Below, one piece after another: positions 8,589 to 17,324 of a DNA stretch of 32,442 nt; position 1 is the stretch's first letter, and each line of letters starts with the position of its first letter. A program made the position numbers and the translations under genes. Below the pieces are notes generated by a model. The model had not been told where the DNA came from, searched no databases, and saw nothing but the letters and a program-made list of their open reading frames with translations. The DNA comes from Deltaproteobacteria bacterium (lineage in GTDB: Bacteria > Desulfobacterota > Desulfarculia > Desulfarculales > Desulfarculaceae): the NCBI GenBank assembly GCA_021811275.1, contig JAJZPI010000025.1:1-32442 (forward strand), written 5' to 3'.

Positions 8589-10003
8589 GTTTCACCAGCA
8601 TCGAATACCTGATGTTTCTGGCTGCGGCCCTGGTTGTCTATTGGCTGCTGGGCCACCGCCTCCAGAACGTATTCCTGCTCCTGGCCGGGGTCGTCTTCTA
8701 CGGTTGGGTCAATCCCTGGCTGTTGATTCTGCTAGGGGGCGTGGTGCTAGCCAGCTACGCCTGCGCCCTGGGAATGGTCGCCAGGCCGCAATGGCGGCGG
8801 CTCTTACTCTGGGCGGCGCTGGTTGTCTGCCTGGGAACCCTGGGCGTGTTCAAGTACGCCGACTTCTTCCTGTCCAATCTGGGCGGCCTTTTGGACGCCT
8901 TGGGGCTGCCCACCTTCCATGCCTCCCTGAAACTGATCCTGCCCGTGGGCATCTCCTTCTTCACCTTCCTATGCCTGGGCTACTGCCTGGACGTCTACCA
9001 CGGCCGCCTGCAGCCCCGGCGCAGCCTGGTGGACTTCGCCCTCATGGCTTGCTTCTTCCCCACCCTGCAGGCCGGGCCCATCGAGCGCGGCGGCCATCTC
9101 CTGCCCCAGATCGAGCACCCCCGGCGCTTCGATCCCGCCGCCTTCCGCGACGGCCTCTTCCTGCTCGCCTGGGGATTTTTTCAAAAAATGGTGGTGGCCG
9201 ACAACCTCTCTCTGTTGGTCAATAAGATCTTCGCCCTCAAGGACCCGGACTTCTGGCTGCTCTGGACAGGGGTGCTGGGCTTCACCTTTCAGATATTGGC
9301 CGATTTCTCCGGCTATACCGACATCGCCCGGGGCAGCGCCCGCCTGCTCGGATTCGAGCTGCTCAGGAACTTCGACCAGCCCTACCTGTCTCATTCGCCG
9401 GCCGACTTCTGGCGACGCTGGCACATGTCGCTGTCATATTGGCTGCGCGACTACATCTACATCCCCCTGGGCGGTTCGCGGGTGGGGCCGGCGCGCGCCG
9501 GCCTGAACATACTCACCGTCTTCTTCGTCTCCGGTCTCTGGCACGGCGCCAACTGGAACTTCATTGTCTGGGGGCTCTACCACGGCTTGCTGGTTTTGGC
9601 CGAACGCTGGTGGCGCAGGCTCGTTCCCCGCGCGCTCCAGGAGGCGGCCTGGACCGCTCCCTTCAAGGTGGTATTCACCTTCGCCTTGGTAGCCTTCGGC
9701 TGGCTTTTCTTTCGCGAGACCGATCTGGGCTGGATCGCGCGCTATTTGAGCCTTTCGCCCTTGGCGCCCTCCGAGGCGGGGGACCACCTCATAACCCTTT
9801 ACCTGTTCTACACCGTGCTGCTCTACTCCCTCCCCCTCTGGGCCCATGCCGCCTATGACCGCCTGGCCCGCCGGGCGAGGCCCGGCACAGGCCTGGCCCG
9901 GCGCCTGCTACTGTTCCGGCCCCTGGCGGCCAGCCTGCTCCTTTTGGGGGTGCTCACCCTGAGCAGCCCCGCCTCCGGGGTTTTCATCTACTTCCAGTTC
10001 TAG
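8585..10003 (+). CDS. MBOAT O-acyltransferase (AlgI/DltB/PatA-like), 472 aa
   Basis: This polytopic inner-membrane protein moves acyl groups across the membrane for O-acetylation of a glycan. The family core is clear: FSGYTDIARGSARLLGFEL, FWRRWHMSLSYWLRDYIYIPLGG and SGLWHGANWNFIVWG, with the invariant catalytic His320 in SGLWHGANW. Around ten or more membrane spans are visible, and length matches AlgI and PatA (about 470 aa). The ATG overlaps the upstream stop, so translation is coupled with the SGNH-like partner. Because alginate, cellulose and peptidoglycan systems all use this pair and no polymerase gene is adjacent, the glycan target is left open. Confidence 0.93.
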   Translation: MSFTSIEYLMFLAAALVVYWLLGHRLQNVFLLLAGVVFYGWVNPWLLILLGGVVLASYACALGMVARPQWRRLLLWAALVVCLGTLGVFKYADFFLSNLGGLLDALGLPTFHASLKLILPVGISFFTFLCLGYCLDVYHGRLQPRRSLVDFALMACFFPTLQAGPIERGGHLLPQIEHPRRFDPAAFRDGLFLLAWGFFQKMVVADNLSLLVNKIFALKDPDFWLLWTGVLGFTFQILADFSGYTDIARGSARLLGFELLRNFDQPYLSHSPADFWRRWHMSLSYWLRDYIYIPLGGSRVGPARAGLNILTVFFVSGLWHGANWNFIVWGLYHGLLVLAERWWRRLVPRALQEAAWTAPFKVVFTFALVAFGWLFFRETDLGWIARYLSLSPLAPSEAGDHLITLYLFYTVLLYSLPLWAHAAYDRLARRARPGTGLARRLLLFRPLAASLLLLGVLTLSSPASGVFIYFQF

Positions 10004-10022
10004 CCGCCGTCTTTTCCGGACC

Positions 10023-10052
10023 GGCGAAAATCGGGTGCGGCTATTTTTCGCC
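10023..10052 (+). terminator. Possible terminator after the MBOAT gene
   Basis: An 8-bp perfect stem, GGCGAAAA (10023-10030) with TTTTCGCC (10045-10052), closes a 14-nt loop. It lies 20 bp past the MBOAT stop. The T-run is inside the stem rather than after it, so classical intrinsic termination is uncertain. The rest of the gap to 10263 shows no other feature. Confidence 0.35.
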
Positions 10053-10263
10053 TCCGGGAGCGGGCCGCGCATTTTCCGTTAAAGAAAGTCACGCCCCCTG
10101 CCGATCTAAGCAAATAGGAGAATCTCGCTTCGGGCGACGCGTTTTTCGAGCCATACGGCCAGGGGGCGGAGGGCCGGGAGGCCGGCGGGAGGGCAGCCCG
10201 CCGGGCTTGGGGAGACTTGCGCCCCGGCTTGGGCGGCAAGGGCCAACTCCAGGGAGATCGGGC

Positions 10264-11208
10264 ATGGGCGCTGGGCCCCTCATAGCCATCATCCATCACA
10301 ACCGTCCGGACCTCACGGACCTGGCGGTCTATTCCCTGCGGGCCCACACCCCGGCTCCCTACCGCCTGCTCCTGATCGACAACGCCTCCGGCGACGACCT
10401 CGCTTGCCTGGCCCCGGACGAACTGGCGGTCAACCAGCGTCCCCGCCAATTCGCCCACAACTGCAATCTGGCCCTGGAGCGGGCCGGCGGCGCGCGGGTG
10501 GTGCTTCTGAATAACGACGTGTTTCTGCCGTCGGGCTGGCTGGAGGGTCTGCTGGGCGGCCTGGACCTGGGCCACGGCGTGGTGGGCGGGGTTTCCAACT
10601 TCGAGTTGCCCCTGGACCTGGAACTGGCCGGGGAGAGGGTGCGCCTGGGGGCTCAGGGCGACCGCAAGGATGTGCACGGCCGCTGGGAAGAGCTGGCCGG
10701 GGTGCTGGGGGCCTATAATCGCGCCGGGGCGGGTCGCCCGCCCTTACTGAAGAACAGCGTTTCTTTCTATGCGGTGGCCATCTCGCGGGCCGCGCAACGC
10801 CAGGTGGGCCGGTTGGACCAGCGTTTCGTGCACGGCTACGAGGACCTGGACTACTGCCTGCGGACCTGGTTGGCCGGGCTTAGCGTGGCGGCGGCCCCGA
10901 ACGCCTTCGTGGTGCATTTCGGCGGGAGATCCACCCCCGGGGCTGGGCCGGAGGAGTTGGCCTATCGCGACCGTCACAACCTGGCCTGGCTGCGCGAACG
11001 CTATCCCTTGCCCCTGCGGAGAAAGCTGGCCCGGATATGGTCCGGCCACGGCCTGGGCGAGGAGGGCCGCCTGCTCTGGTCGCGTATCGACCGTCGCTGG
11101 GAGTGGCTGCGCTCGCGCGAGGGCTCCCTGCCCACGGCTCCGGCTCCCGCCCGCCGCCCCGCCATGACCATAATTCCCGGCGGCGTGGCCGGCGCTCTGC
11201 CGATCTAG
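10264..11208 (+). CDS. Family 2 glycosyltransferase, 314 aa
   Basis: A GT-A fold glycosyltransferase that adds a sugar to a growing surface glycan. Visible motifs are the N-terminal LIAIIHHNRPDLTDLAVYSL, the nucleotide-binding LLLIDNASGDD, the acceptor-side LLNNDVFLPSGWL (DxD-like) and GYEDLDYCLRTWLAG, the ED-containing segment typical of rhamnosyl-transferase-like GT2 enzymes. ATG 10264 follows an AGGGAG ribosome site; in-frame codons back to 10207 are not protein-like. There are no membrane segments, so it is cytoplasmic or peripheral. The C-terminal Pro/Ala-rich tail is probably disordered. Donor and acceptor are unknown. Confidence 0.9.
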   Translation: MGAGPLIAIIHHNRPDLTDLAVYSLRAHTPAPYRLLLIDNASGDDLACLAPDELAVNQRPRQFAHNCNLALERAGGARVVLLNNDVFLPSGWLEGLLGGLDLGHGVVGGVSNFELPLDLELAGERVRLGAQGDRKDVHGRWEELAGVLGAYNRAGAGRPPLLKNSVSFYAVAISRAAQRQVGRLDQRFVHGYEDLDYCLRTWLAGLSVAAAPNAFVVHFGGRSTPGAGPEELAYRDRHNLAWLRERYPLPLRRKLARIWSGHGLGEEGRLLWSRIDRRWEWLRSREGSLPTAPAPARRPAMTIIPGGVAGALPI

Positions 11209-11246
11209 GAGTGTTTCGGAGAAAGCCGTCCATGACCCGCCCGGGA

Positions 11247-11273
11247 GCCTGTCGAAGGATTACTCCGGCAGGC
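11247..11273. terminator. Hairpin between convergent genes
   Basis: GCCTG (11247-11251) pairs with CAGGC (11269-11273), with further interrupted pairing (CG, AG with CT, CG) inside. It sits between the stop of the glycosyltransferase and the stop of the molybdopterin enzyme and could act as a weak two-way end. No T-run follows on either strand. Confidence 0.3.
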
Positions 11274-11275
11274 CC

Positions 11276-13306
11276 CTAGGTCCGGACCGCCTCCACCTCC
11301 ACCAGGTTGCAGTGAAAGGCCGAGGATCCGCCCAGGTCGGCCAGGCGCTGGCTGGTCAGGTGGTTTATGCCCTTGCCGCCGGGGGCGTGCGGCCCCCACC
11401 AAAGCCCTTCGGCCACCGTCACCCCAGGCAGCACCTCCCCGCCCACCCGGGCGCGCAGGACGCACTCGCCGCGCCGGTTGAAGACCCGCACCAACTGGCC
11501 CTGAACGATGCCACGCGCCGCCGCGTCTTGGGCGTGCATGATCAGCTCGGCTTGGCCCGCCTTGGCCCGCAATTCCTCCACCTCGTTGAAGGTGCTGTTG
11601 AGGAAGTGGTGGTTGGGCGGAGTTATGAGGCGCAAGGGGTGGCTCGGGCCACCCTCGGGGTCCAGGCTGGGTTCGCCGTTGGGCAGGGGGTCCAGGCCCA
11701 GGCCGGCCCAGGCCGGCAGGCTCATCTCCACCTTGCCCGAGGGCGTGGCGAAGCCCTCGGCGTAGGGGTTGGCGGGCGCGTTGACCCTGAGCGGTCGGCA
11801 GGCGGCCAGGCGCTCGAAGGTGATGCCCTCGAGATAGGGGGATTTGGTCTCCAGCAGCCAGGAAATGATCTCATCCTCGCTGGCTTTGAAGACCGGCTCG
11901 CTGAAGCCCAGGCGGCCGGCCAACTCCTGGAAGACCGCTAGGATGGAGCGGCTCCGGCCCACGGGCGGGATGACCGGGCGGGCCATCTGCACGTAGTGGT
12001 GGCCGTAGGCGCGGTAGAGGTCGGTCATCTCCAGGGACGAGGTTCCCGGCAGAACCAGGTCGGCCAGACGCGCGGTCTCGGTCAGGAACATCTCGTGGAC
12101 CACGGTGAACAGGTCGTACCTGGCCAGGCCCCGCTGCACCTGGCCGCTGTCCGGGGCCACCACCGCCGGGTTGCTGAGGTAGACGTGCAGCAGCCTTACG
12201 GGCGGGTCGGCTTGGTTCAGGGTCCGGCCCAACTGCACCATGTTGAAGGGGCGGGTCCCCTTGGGCGCCAAATCTTCGCGGGTTAGCGCCTTGAGATTGA
12301 AGGGCGCGGCCTCGCTCAAGGTGCGGGTGATGCCGCCACCGCCCTTGCGCAGGGCCCCGGTCAGGGCGGGCAGCAGCGCCACCGTGCGCATGGCCATGGC
12401 CCCCTTGAGCTGGCGTGAAAAGCCGAACCCGGTGCGTATGTAAGGCGCGCGCGCCCGGCCATAGGCCCGGGCAAGGTCCTCGATCTGGGCGGCAGGCACC
12501 CCGGTGACCGCCTCGGCCCGGGCCGGGGTCCACTCGCCCGCCCTTTGCGCCAACTCCTCGAAACCCAGGCACCAGCGCGTAATGAATTGGCGGTCGATCA
12601 GGTCCTCGGCGATAATCACGTGCATGAGCCCCAGGGCCAGGGCGGCGTCGCTGCCGGGCCTTAGCAGCAGGTGCCTGTCGGCGGCCTGGGCGGTGCGGTT
12701 CAAGTAAGGGTCCACCACCACGATGGGCGCGCCCCGGCGGCGGGCCTCCAGGAAGAAGGGCCAGGCGTGCAGGTTGGTGGTGAGGGTGTTGCCGCCCCAG
12801 ATGAGTATCAGGTCGGCCCTCGCGGCCGACTCGATGTCGGCGCTGGGCCCCGCCCCCAGGCTGGCGGCGAAGCCGGCCCCGGCGGTGGCCCCGCAGATGG
12901 TGCGGATCAGTCGGCTGGCCCCCAGGCGGTGGAAGAAGGCGTGGCCGCCCTGGCGGTGGACCAGTCCCATGTGGCCGGCGTAGGAGTAGGGCAGGATGGC
13001 CTGGGCCCCGTGGGCGGCTACGGTCTCGTCGATCTTGTCCGCCAGCAGGCTCATGGCCTCGTCCCAGCCGATAGGCTTGAACTGGCCGGAGCCCTTGGCG
13101 CCCGCGCGCAGCAGGGGCTGGGTGAGCCGGGCCGGGGAATGGACTCGCCGGGGATAGTGGGCCATCTTGGCGCAGAGGAAACCACGGGTGAAGGGGTGCT
13201 CAGGGTCGCCGCGCAGGGAGACCAGGCGCCCGTCCTCGACCTTGGCCAGGCACCCGCAGGTGTCCGGGCAGTCGAAGGGACAGACCGTGGGTTCGAGCTT
13301 GGCCAT
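11276..13306 (-). CDS. Molybdopterin (bis-MGD) oxidoreductase, 676 aa
   Basis: A DMSO-reductase-superfamily catalytic subunit. The N-terminus binds a [4Fe-4S] cluster through CPFDCPDTCG and GFLCAKM, and the whole length follows the family: FKPIGWDEA, DLILIWGGNTLTTNLHAWPF, VVDPYLNRTA, SNPAVVAPDSGQV, LVLPGTSSLEMTD and the C-terminal barrel with GGKGINHLTSQ. There is no twin-arginine signal, so it is probably cytoplasmic, unlike many respiratory members. The molybdenum ligand is not certain; the RTICGATAGAG segment is where one is expected. No iron-sulfur or membrane subunit lies next to it, so it may act alone with a soluble partner. GGGAGG precedes ATG 13306. Substrate unknown. Confidence 0.92.
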   Translation of the reverse strand: MAKLEPTVCPFDCPDTCGCLAKVEDGRLVSLRGDPEHPFTRGFLCAKMAHYPRRVHSPARLTQPLLRAGAKGSGQFKPIGWDEAMSLLADKIDETVAAHGAQAILPYSYAGHMGLVHRQGGHAFFHRLGASRLIRTICGATAGAGFAASLGAGPSADIESAARADLILIWGGNTLTTNLHAWPFFLEARRRGAPIVVVDPYLNRTAQAADRHLLLRPGSDAALALGLMHVIIAEDLIDRQFITRWCLGFEELAQRAGEWTPARAEAVTGVPAAQIEDLARAYGRARAPYIRTGFGFSRQLKGAMAMRTVALLPALTGALRKGGGGITRTLSEAAPFNLKALTREDLAPKGTRPFNMVQLGRTLNQADPPVRLLHVYLSNPAVVAPDSGQVQRGLARYDLFTVVHEMFLTETARLADLVLPGTSSLEMTDLYRAYGHHYVQMARPVIPPVGRSRSILAVFQELAGRLGFSEPVFKASEDEIISWLLETKSPYLEGITFERLAACRPLRVNAPANPYAEGFATPSGKVEMSLPAWAGLGLDPLPNGEPSLDPEGGPSHPLRLITPPNHHFLNSTFNEVEELRAKAGQAELIMHAQDAAARGIVQGQLVRVFNRRGECVLRARVGGEVLPGVTVAEGLWWGPHAPGGKGINHLTSQRLADLGGSSAFHCNLVEVEAVRT

Positions 13307-13348
13307 GATGCCTCCCGAACGGTTATGATGCGTCTGAATCGCTGACCC

Positions 13349-13354
13349 ATTATA
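13349..13354 (-). promoter_or_regulatory. Possible -10 box for the molybdopterin gene
   Basis: TATAAT reads on the minus strand about 43 bp upstream of ATG 13306. No good -35 element lies 16-18 bp further upstream, so activator dependence or chance is possible. Confidence 0.3.
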
Positions 13355-13465
13355 TGCCCGCCTCGCTGCCGGCGCCCCATGGTTCCGATCAATCCTCCGA
13401 AATCGGGCATGGACCTTGAACGCCGATTTGGCTTATTGTGAATCAGGGCGCGGGGTCGAAGGAAG

Positions 13466-13471
13466 AGGAGG
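13466..13471 (+). promoter_or_regulatory. Ribosome binding site that decides the radical SAM start
   Basis: AGGAGG lies 8 nt before the GTG at 13480 and directly precedes the first strand of the cobalamin-binding domain. The longer in-frame GTG at 13438 has no comparable site. Confidence 0.7.
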
Positions 13472-13479
13472 TGCGGCCG

Positions 13480-14751
13480 GTGCGGGTGCTGTTGGTTTCG
13501 GGCAACCGCGAAGAGATCAACATGGTCTCCCTGCCCTTGGGGCTGGCCTTGGTGGCAGAGGCCGCGCGGCTGGCCGGGCACGAGGTCCGCATGCTGGACC
13601 TGCTGGGCGTGGAGGATCCCGGGCCTTTGCTGGCCGGGTCCATCGCCGAGCATGGCCCGGAGGTCATCGGGTTGTCGGTGCGCAACATCGACGACCAAAA
13701 CATGGCCGCCCCTCGGCTGCTTCTGGACCAGGTCCGGGAGGTGGTGGAGGTCTGCCGGCGGCACAGCCGCGCCCCCATCGTGGCGGGAGGCGCGGGCTAC
13801 AGCATATTCCCCGACAGCGCGCTGTCCTATTTGGGCGCGGACATGGGGCTGGCCGGGGACGGCGAGGATGCCTTCCCGGCCCTGCTGGCCAGGTTGGCCC
13901 AGGGCGGGGACCCGGCGGGGGTGCCCGGACTCTGGCTGCCCGGCCACGGGCTGACCGCGCCCCGGGCCTTTCCCCGCGACCTGGACCGGGTGCCCCTGGC
14001 TGCGGCGGCGCGCTGGTTCGGCCAGGCCAGGCGGGCCGACCTCTGGCTGCCGGTGCAGTCCCGGCGCGGCTGCCCCATGGCCTGCTCCTACTGCTCCACG
14101 CCGGTCATAGAGGGCAAGGCGATCCGGCGGCGGTCCGTGTCCTCCTTCACCCAGGGGCTGGCCGAGCTGATGGCCACGGGTTACGGCCAATTCTATTTCA
14201 CCGACAACGTCTTCAATCTGCCGCCCGGCCACGCCCTGGAGCTTTGCCGGGCCCTCGCCGGGCTTGATCCCAAGCCGCGTTGGCGCTGCATACTTTATCC
14301 CGGCGGCCTGAAGCCGGAACTGGTGGAGGCCATGGCCGGGGCCGGTTGCGTGGAGGCCTCCCTGGGCTTCGAGAGCGGCTCCCGCCCCGTCCTGCGCGGA
14401 TTGGGGAAGCGCTTCGCCCTGGAGGAGGTGCGTTCGGCCCGCGCCCTGCTGGCCGGGCAGGGTATCCGTTGCATGGGTTTCCTGCTGCTGGGCGGACCGG
14501 GGGAGACCCGCGCCAGCGTGGAAGAGAGCCTGGCCTTCGCCGAGTCGCTCAAGCTGGACATGCTCAAGCTGACCATTGGCATCCGTATCTATCCCGGAAC
14601 AGACCTGGCCAGGCTTGCCGTGGCGCAAGGCATGATCCCCCCTGAGGATTCGCTTCTGCTGCCGCGCTTCTATCTGGAGCCAGGGCTCAACGGCTGGCTC
14701 AAGGAAAAGCTGGCGGCCTGGCGCGCCGGGCGTCCCCATTGGGTCATGTGA
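13480..14751 (+). CDS. B12-binding-domain radical SAM protein, 423 aa
   Basis: The N-terminal half is a cobalamin-binding Rossmann-like domain (VRVLLVSGNREE ... PEVIGLSVRNID ... PIVAGGAGYSIFP) followed by a radical SAM barrel. The [4Fe-4S]/SAM site is CPMACSYC (Cys198, Cys202, Cys205). A GFESGS segment and a MGFLLLGGPGET segment are usual for BchE/Fe-S oxidoreductase relatives. Start is GTG 13480, chosen by the AGGAGG at 13466-13471. The gene is divergent from the molybdopterin enzyme with a 173-bp spacer. Members of this class do methylations, cyclisations and other difficult C-C chemistry. Substrate cannot be told, and no biosynthetic gene cluster surrounds it. Confidence 0.9.
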   Translation: MRVLLVSGNREEINMVSLPLGLALVAEAARLAGHEVRMLDLLGVEDPGPLLAGSIAEHGPEVIGLSVRNIDDQNMAAPRLLLDQVREVVEVCRRHSRAPIVAGGAGYSIFPDSALSYLGADMGLAGDGEDAFPALLARLAQGGDPAGVPGLWLPGHGLTAPRAFPRDLDRVPLAAAARWFGQARRADLWLPVQSRRGCPMACSYCSTPVIEGKAIRRRSVSSFTQGLAELMATGYGQFYFTDNVFNLPPGHALELCRALAGLDPKPRWRCILYPGGLKPELVEAMAGAGCVEASLGFESGSRPVLRGLGKRFALEEVRSARALLAGQGIRCMGFLLLGGPGETRASVEESLAFAESLKLDMLKLTIGIRIYPGTDLARLAVAQGMIPPEDSLLLPRFYLEPGLNGWLKEKLAAWRAGRPHWVM

Positions 14752-15003
14752 GGGGATGGGCCTGCCCGGACTGCCTCGGCCGGGAGGACCCAAACGACCA
14801 GGTCGGCCCGGCCTGCTTGATCGAAGGCGGCTCAAAAGCGCGCCGATGGCTATTGCCCGAGCCGGGAGCGGGCGCTCCTGGCTGCTGATTGATACAGCAT
14901 CGAGTATGCGTCCCGCCGAACCGTAGGGCGCGCCGGTTGTCTTGGGTGGCGGTTTCTGGGATCCTGCACCCAATGCCCTTCTCTTTTCGGGGCGGATCGT
15001 CCA

Positions 15004-17019
15004 ATGGCCATGGCCATGTTTCACGGACATCGTCTGCCGCTGATGGGGCTATTGATAGCCGGTTTGGCTCTGCGCATTGCTTTCATGGAAATCAGCCTGG
15101 AAAAGTTGCCCGCAACCTCGGATGAAGCCATTGTCATTTTGCAGGCCGAGGACATAGCCGGCGGCAACCGACCCTTGCTGCTCCTGGGCCAGCCTTACAT
15201 GTTCCCCATGGACGCCTATTTCCTGGCTCCCACGGCCAGGCTCCTGCCACGCAACACCTTGGGAGCCAGGTATCTATCCTTGGCTTTGGGCCTGGCGTCA
15301 TATTTGGGAGCCGGGCTTTTGCTGATCCAGCTTGGCTCCTTGGCCACGGCCTGGCCAGGGTTGTTGTTGCTGGTCTTTCCGCCCGCCTATTTGTTGATGA
15401 TCCAAAGCGCGTATGCGCCTCCGGGATACGGCTTTCTCCTGGCCTCGTGGACCCTGGGGGCCTGGCTGGCCTGGACCATGAGGGAAAAGTCCGGCTTGCC
15501 GGCCCTGGCGACCGCCTTCGTGCTGGGGCTGTCGCAGGGGCTGGCCTTCAGTGTGTTGCCTCTGGCTGCGGACCTTGCAATCCTCCTGATCCTTTGGGCT
15601 TGCCTGGCCGGCGGCCTTCGGCCGGCCCCCACCCGCCTGGCGGCCACGGGCCTGGGGCTGACCCTGGGGTTGGCTCCCTACCTTATCGCCCTCTCCAGGC
15701 ACACCCAGGACGTCTTGGCGGTCTTCGAGACGCGGCCGCTGGCGGAGGCCGTGAGTTGGCGCTGGCTGGATGCCTTGCGGGAAGCCCTGGGCGGGGTGCT
15801 GGGGGCGAATACCTGCACCTACCCCGACTTGTACGGAAGGCTGGCCCTGGCGTCCTGGCCGGAGGTTCCGATTCTGGCCGTTTTTGCCGTGGCTCTGTTT
15901 ATTGCCATCGCGGCCGGCGTCGGGCGTCTGGCCCGCAAACCTTCTCAGGAACCCGCGGCGGCCGGCGGCCTGCTCGCGGCGATCTCGGCCGCGCCTTTGT
16001 TGGGCATGGCCTTGTTCCTGCTTAACGACCGCTCACACCCGGGACAGTTCCGCTACCTTTTGATCGTTCCCTGGTGTCTGCCTTTCCTGTGGCTGCAAGT
16101 CCGGCGCACAGCGGGCAAGTACATGCGGACGGTTTGGGGAGCCGCGGCCGCGCTTCTGGCCCTTTTCAATCTGCTGACCTCGATCTACCTGGGCGGCAGA
16201 TGGATGGAACCGGGCTTTGCCGAACGCGATGCCCTCATGCCGGATATTGGCCCGGCATTGAGCTTCCTGCGCCGGGAAGGCGATAACCATTGCTTCGCGG
16301 CTTATTGGACGGCCTACCGCCTGACCCTGGAGGCCCAAGGCGAGATGCTGTGCAGCCAGCCCTTCAATGAACGGTTCCCTGGCTGGCCCATTCCTTATAA
16401 GGACGAAGTCAGCCGCGATCCTCGGGCCGCCTATGTGCTCACATCGTCCGACTCCTTCAATAGCGCCGATTTTGCAAAACGGTTGGACCAGGCCGGTGTT
16501 GCCTGCCGCCGCACCCAGGCCGGCGGTTATGTTGTCTTTGACCATTTCAGTCAAGGGCAGGCGCCTCGGGAACTGCCCGTCCCCAGGCATCAGATCAGGG
16601 CGGAAACGAGCCACGAGCCGTCCCGCGCCCACTTGCTCGTGGATGGTCAACGAGCCAGCAAATGGAACAGTGGCAAGGGACAGGAGAAGGGCATGTGGAT
16701 CGAGCTGCGTCTTGGGCAGCCGTTGCCCCTCAGCCGCCTTGTTCTGCATTATCATCACTACGCTGATGACCAGGCCGAGACCTTGAGGCTGTCCTGCCTC
16801 AGGGATGGGAAGTGGCAGGTCCTGCTGGAAGATATCCCGGCGGGCCTGGACCCCTTTGAGTTCGCCAACGACTTGCCCTTGTTCGGGGAGAAGTTGCAGA
16901 CCCTGCGTTTTGCGGCGGTTTTGACCAATGCCTTGCGTTTGGAGATCGTGTCCCCGCGGCCGGGACGGCTTTGGACCATGGCCGAGATAGAGATCTTTCG
17001 AACAGAGCCCCTTCCCTGA
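15004..17019 (+). CDS. Polytopic glycosyltransferase-like protein with C-terminal galactose-binding-like domain, 671 aa
   Basis: The first 400 residues hold about ten or more hydrophobic helices. A loop after helix 1 carries the acidic pair TSDEAIVILQAEDIAGG, which resembles the first-loop Asp/Glu site of dolichol- or undecaprenyl-phosphate-dependent (GT-C) transferases. After a soluble segment, residues about 530-665 resemble an F5/8 type C (discoidin) beta-sandwich: LVDGQRASKWNSG, MWIELRLGQPLPLSRLVLHY and LRLEIVSP ... WTMAEIEIF. The fusion is unusual and suggests a transferase with its own periplasmic sugar-binding module. ATGs at 15004, 15010 and 15016 are all possible starts. The gene uses more TTG-Leu codons than its neighbours, a hint of a different origin. 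The 252 bp before it shows no other gene. Confidence 0.75.
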   Translation: MAMAMFHGHRLPLMGLLIAGLALRIAFMEISLEKLPATSDEAIVILQAEDIAGGNRPLLLLGQPYMFPMDAYFLAPTARLLPRNTLGARYLSLALGLASYLGAGLLLIQLGSLATAWPGLLLLVFPPAYLLMIQSAYAPPGYGFLLASWTLGAWLAWTMREKSGLPALATAFVLGLSQGLAFSVLPLAADLAILLILWACLAGGLRPAPTRLAATGLGLTLGLAPYLIALSRHTQDVLAVFETRPLAEAVSWRWLDALREALGGVLGANTCTYPDLYGRLALASWPEVPILAVFAVALFIAIAAGVGRLARKPSQEPAAAGGLLAAISAAPLLGMALFLLNDRSHPGQFRYLLIVPWCLPFLWLQVRRTAGKYMRTVWGAAAALLALFNLLTSIYLGGRWMEPGFAERDALMPDIGPALSFLRREGDNHCFAAYWTAYRLTLEAQGEMLCSQPFNERFPGWPIPYKDEVSRDPRAAYVLTSSDSFNSADFAKRLDQAGVACRRTQAGGYVVFDHFSQGQAPRELPVPRHQIRAETSHEPSRAHLLVDGQRASKWNSGKGQEKGMWIELRLGQPLPLSRLVLHYHHYADDQAETLRLSCLRDGKWQVLLEDIPAGLDPFEFANDLPLFGEKLQTLRFAAVLTNALRLEIVSPRPGRLWTMAEIEIFRTEPLP

Positions 17020-17083
17020 CCCCGTCGTGGTCATACACGAAGATCAACCGGGTGATGACCGCCGGTGGCGGCACGCATGCCTT

Positions 17084-17324
17084 ATCCCAATATGCGATCA
17101 AAGCCATCCATGGTTTTGATCTCCGATAGGCAGGGCAAAAGCTTGGTTCGACCCCACGAAGCAAGCTTTGTGGGGACCCCCGGTTTTTGCCCCGCCTCGC
17201 AAGCGCTTTCGCGCTCGGCGGGCCATCCCCCCGGGGTCCCCGGCCAAGGTTGTTGGTTGGGGGTGAATCCAAGGCCCGCATAACGATTGGCGCTCAAACT
17301 ACTCGTTTGAGCGCCAATCGGAAT
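17084..17324 (+). repeat. Five-hairpin dispersed repeat, copy B
   Basis: Same architecture and orientation as 71-308. Hairpins: GATCAAAGCCAT (17096-17107) with the arm at 17110-17121; CCCCACGAAGC (17152-17162) with GCTTTGTGGGG (17165-17175); a GC-rich stem near 17186-17222; a CCCCGGCCAA stem near 17238-17262; and the terminal GATTGGCGCTCAAAC (17285-17299) with an exact complementary arm at 17305-17319 and a 5-nt loop. It lies between the 3' end of the glycosyltransferase-like gene and the 3' end of the acyl-CoA dehydrogenase gene. Confidence 0.88.

Noticed and set aside
11276-13306. Naming the molybdopterin enzyme as formate dehydrogenase
   Set aside because: No in-frame TGA/Sec or clear Cys ligand context of that family, and no partner subunits; left as an unspecified bis-MGD oxidoreductase.
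13051-15030. 659-codon minus-strand open frame
   Set aside because: It runs antisense to the radical SAM gene and into the molybdopterin gene in another frame; the long frame comes from high GC.
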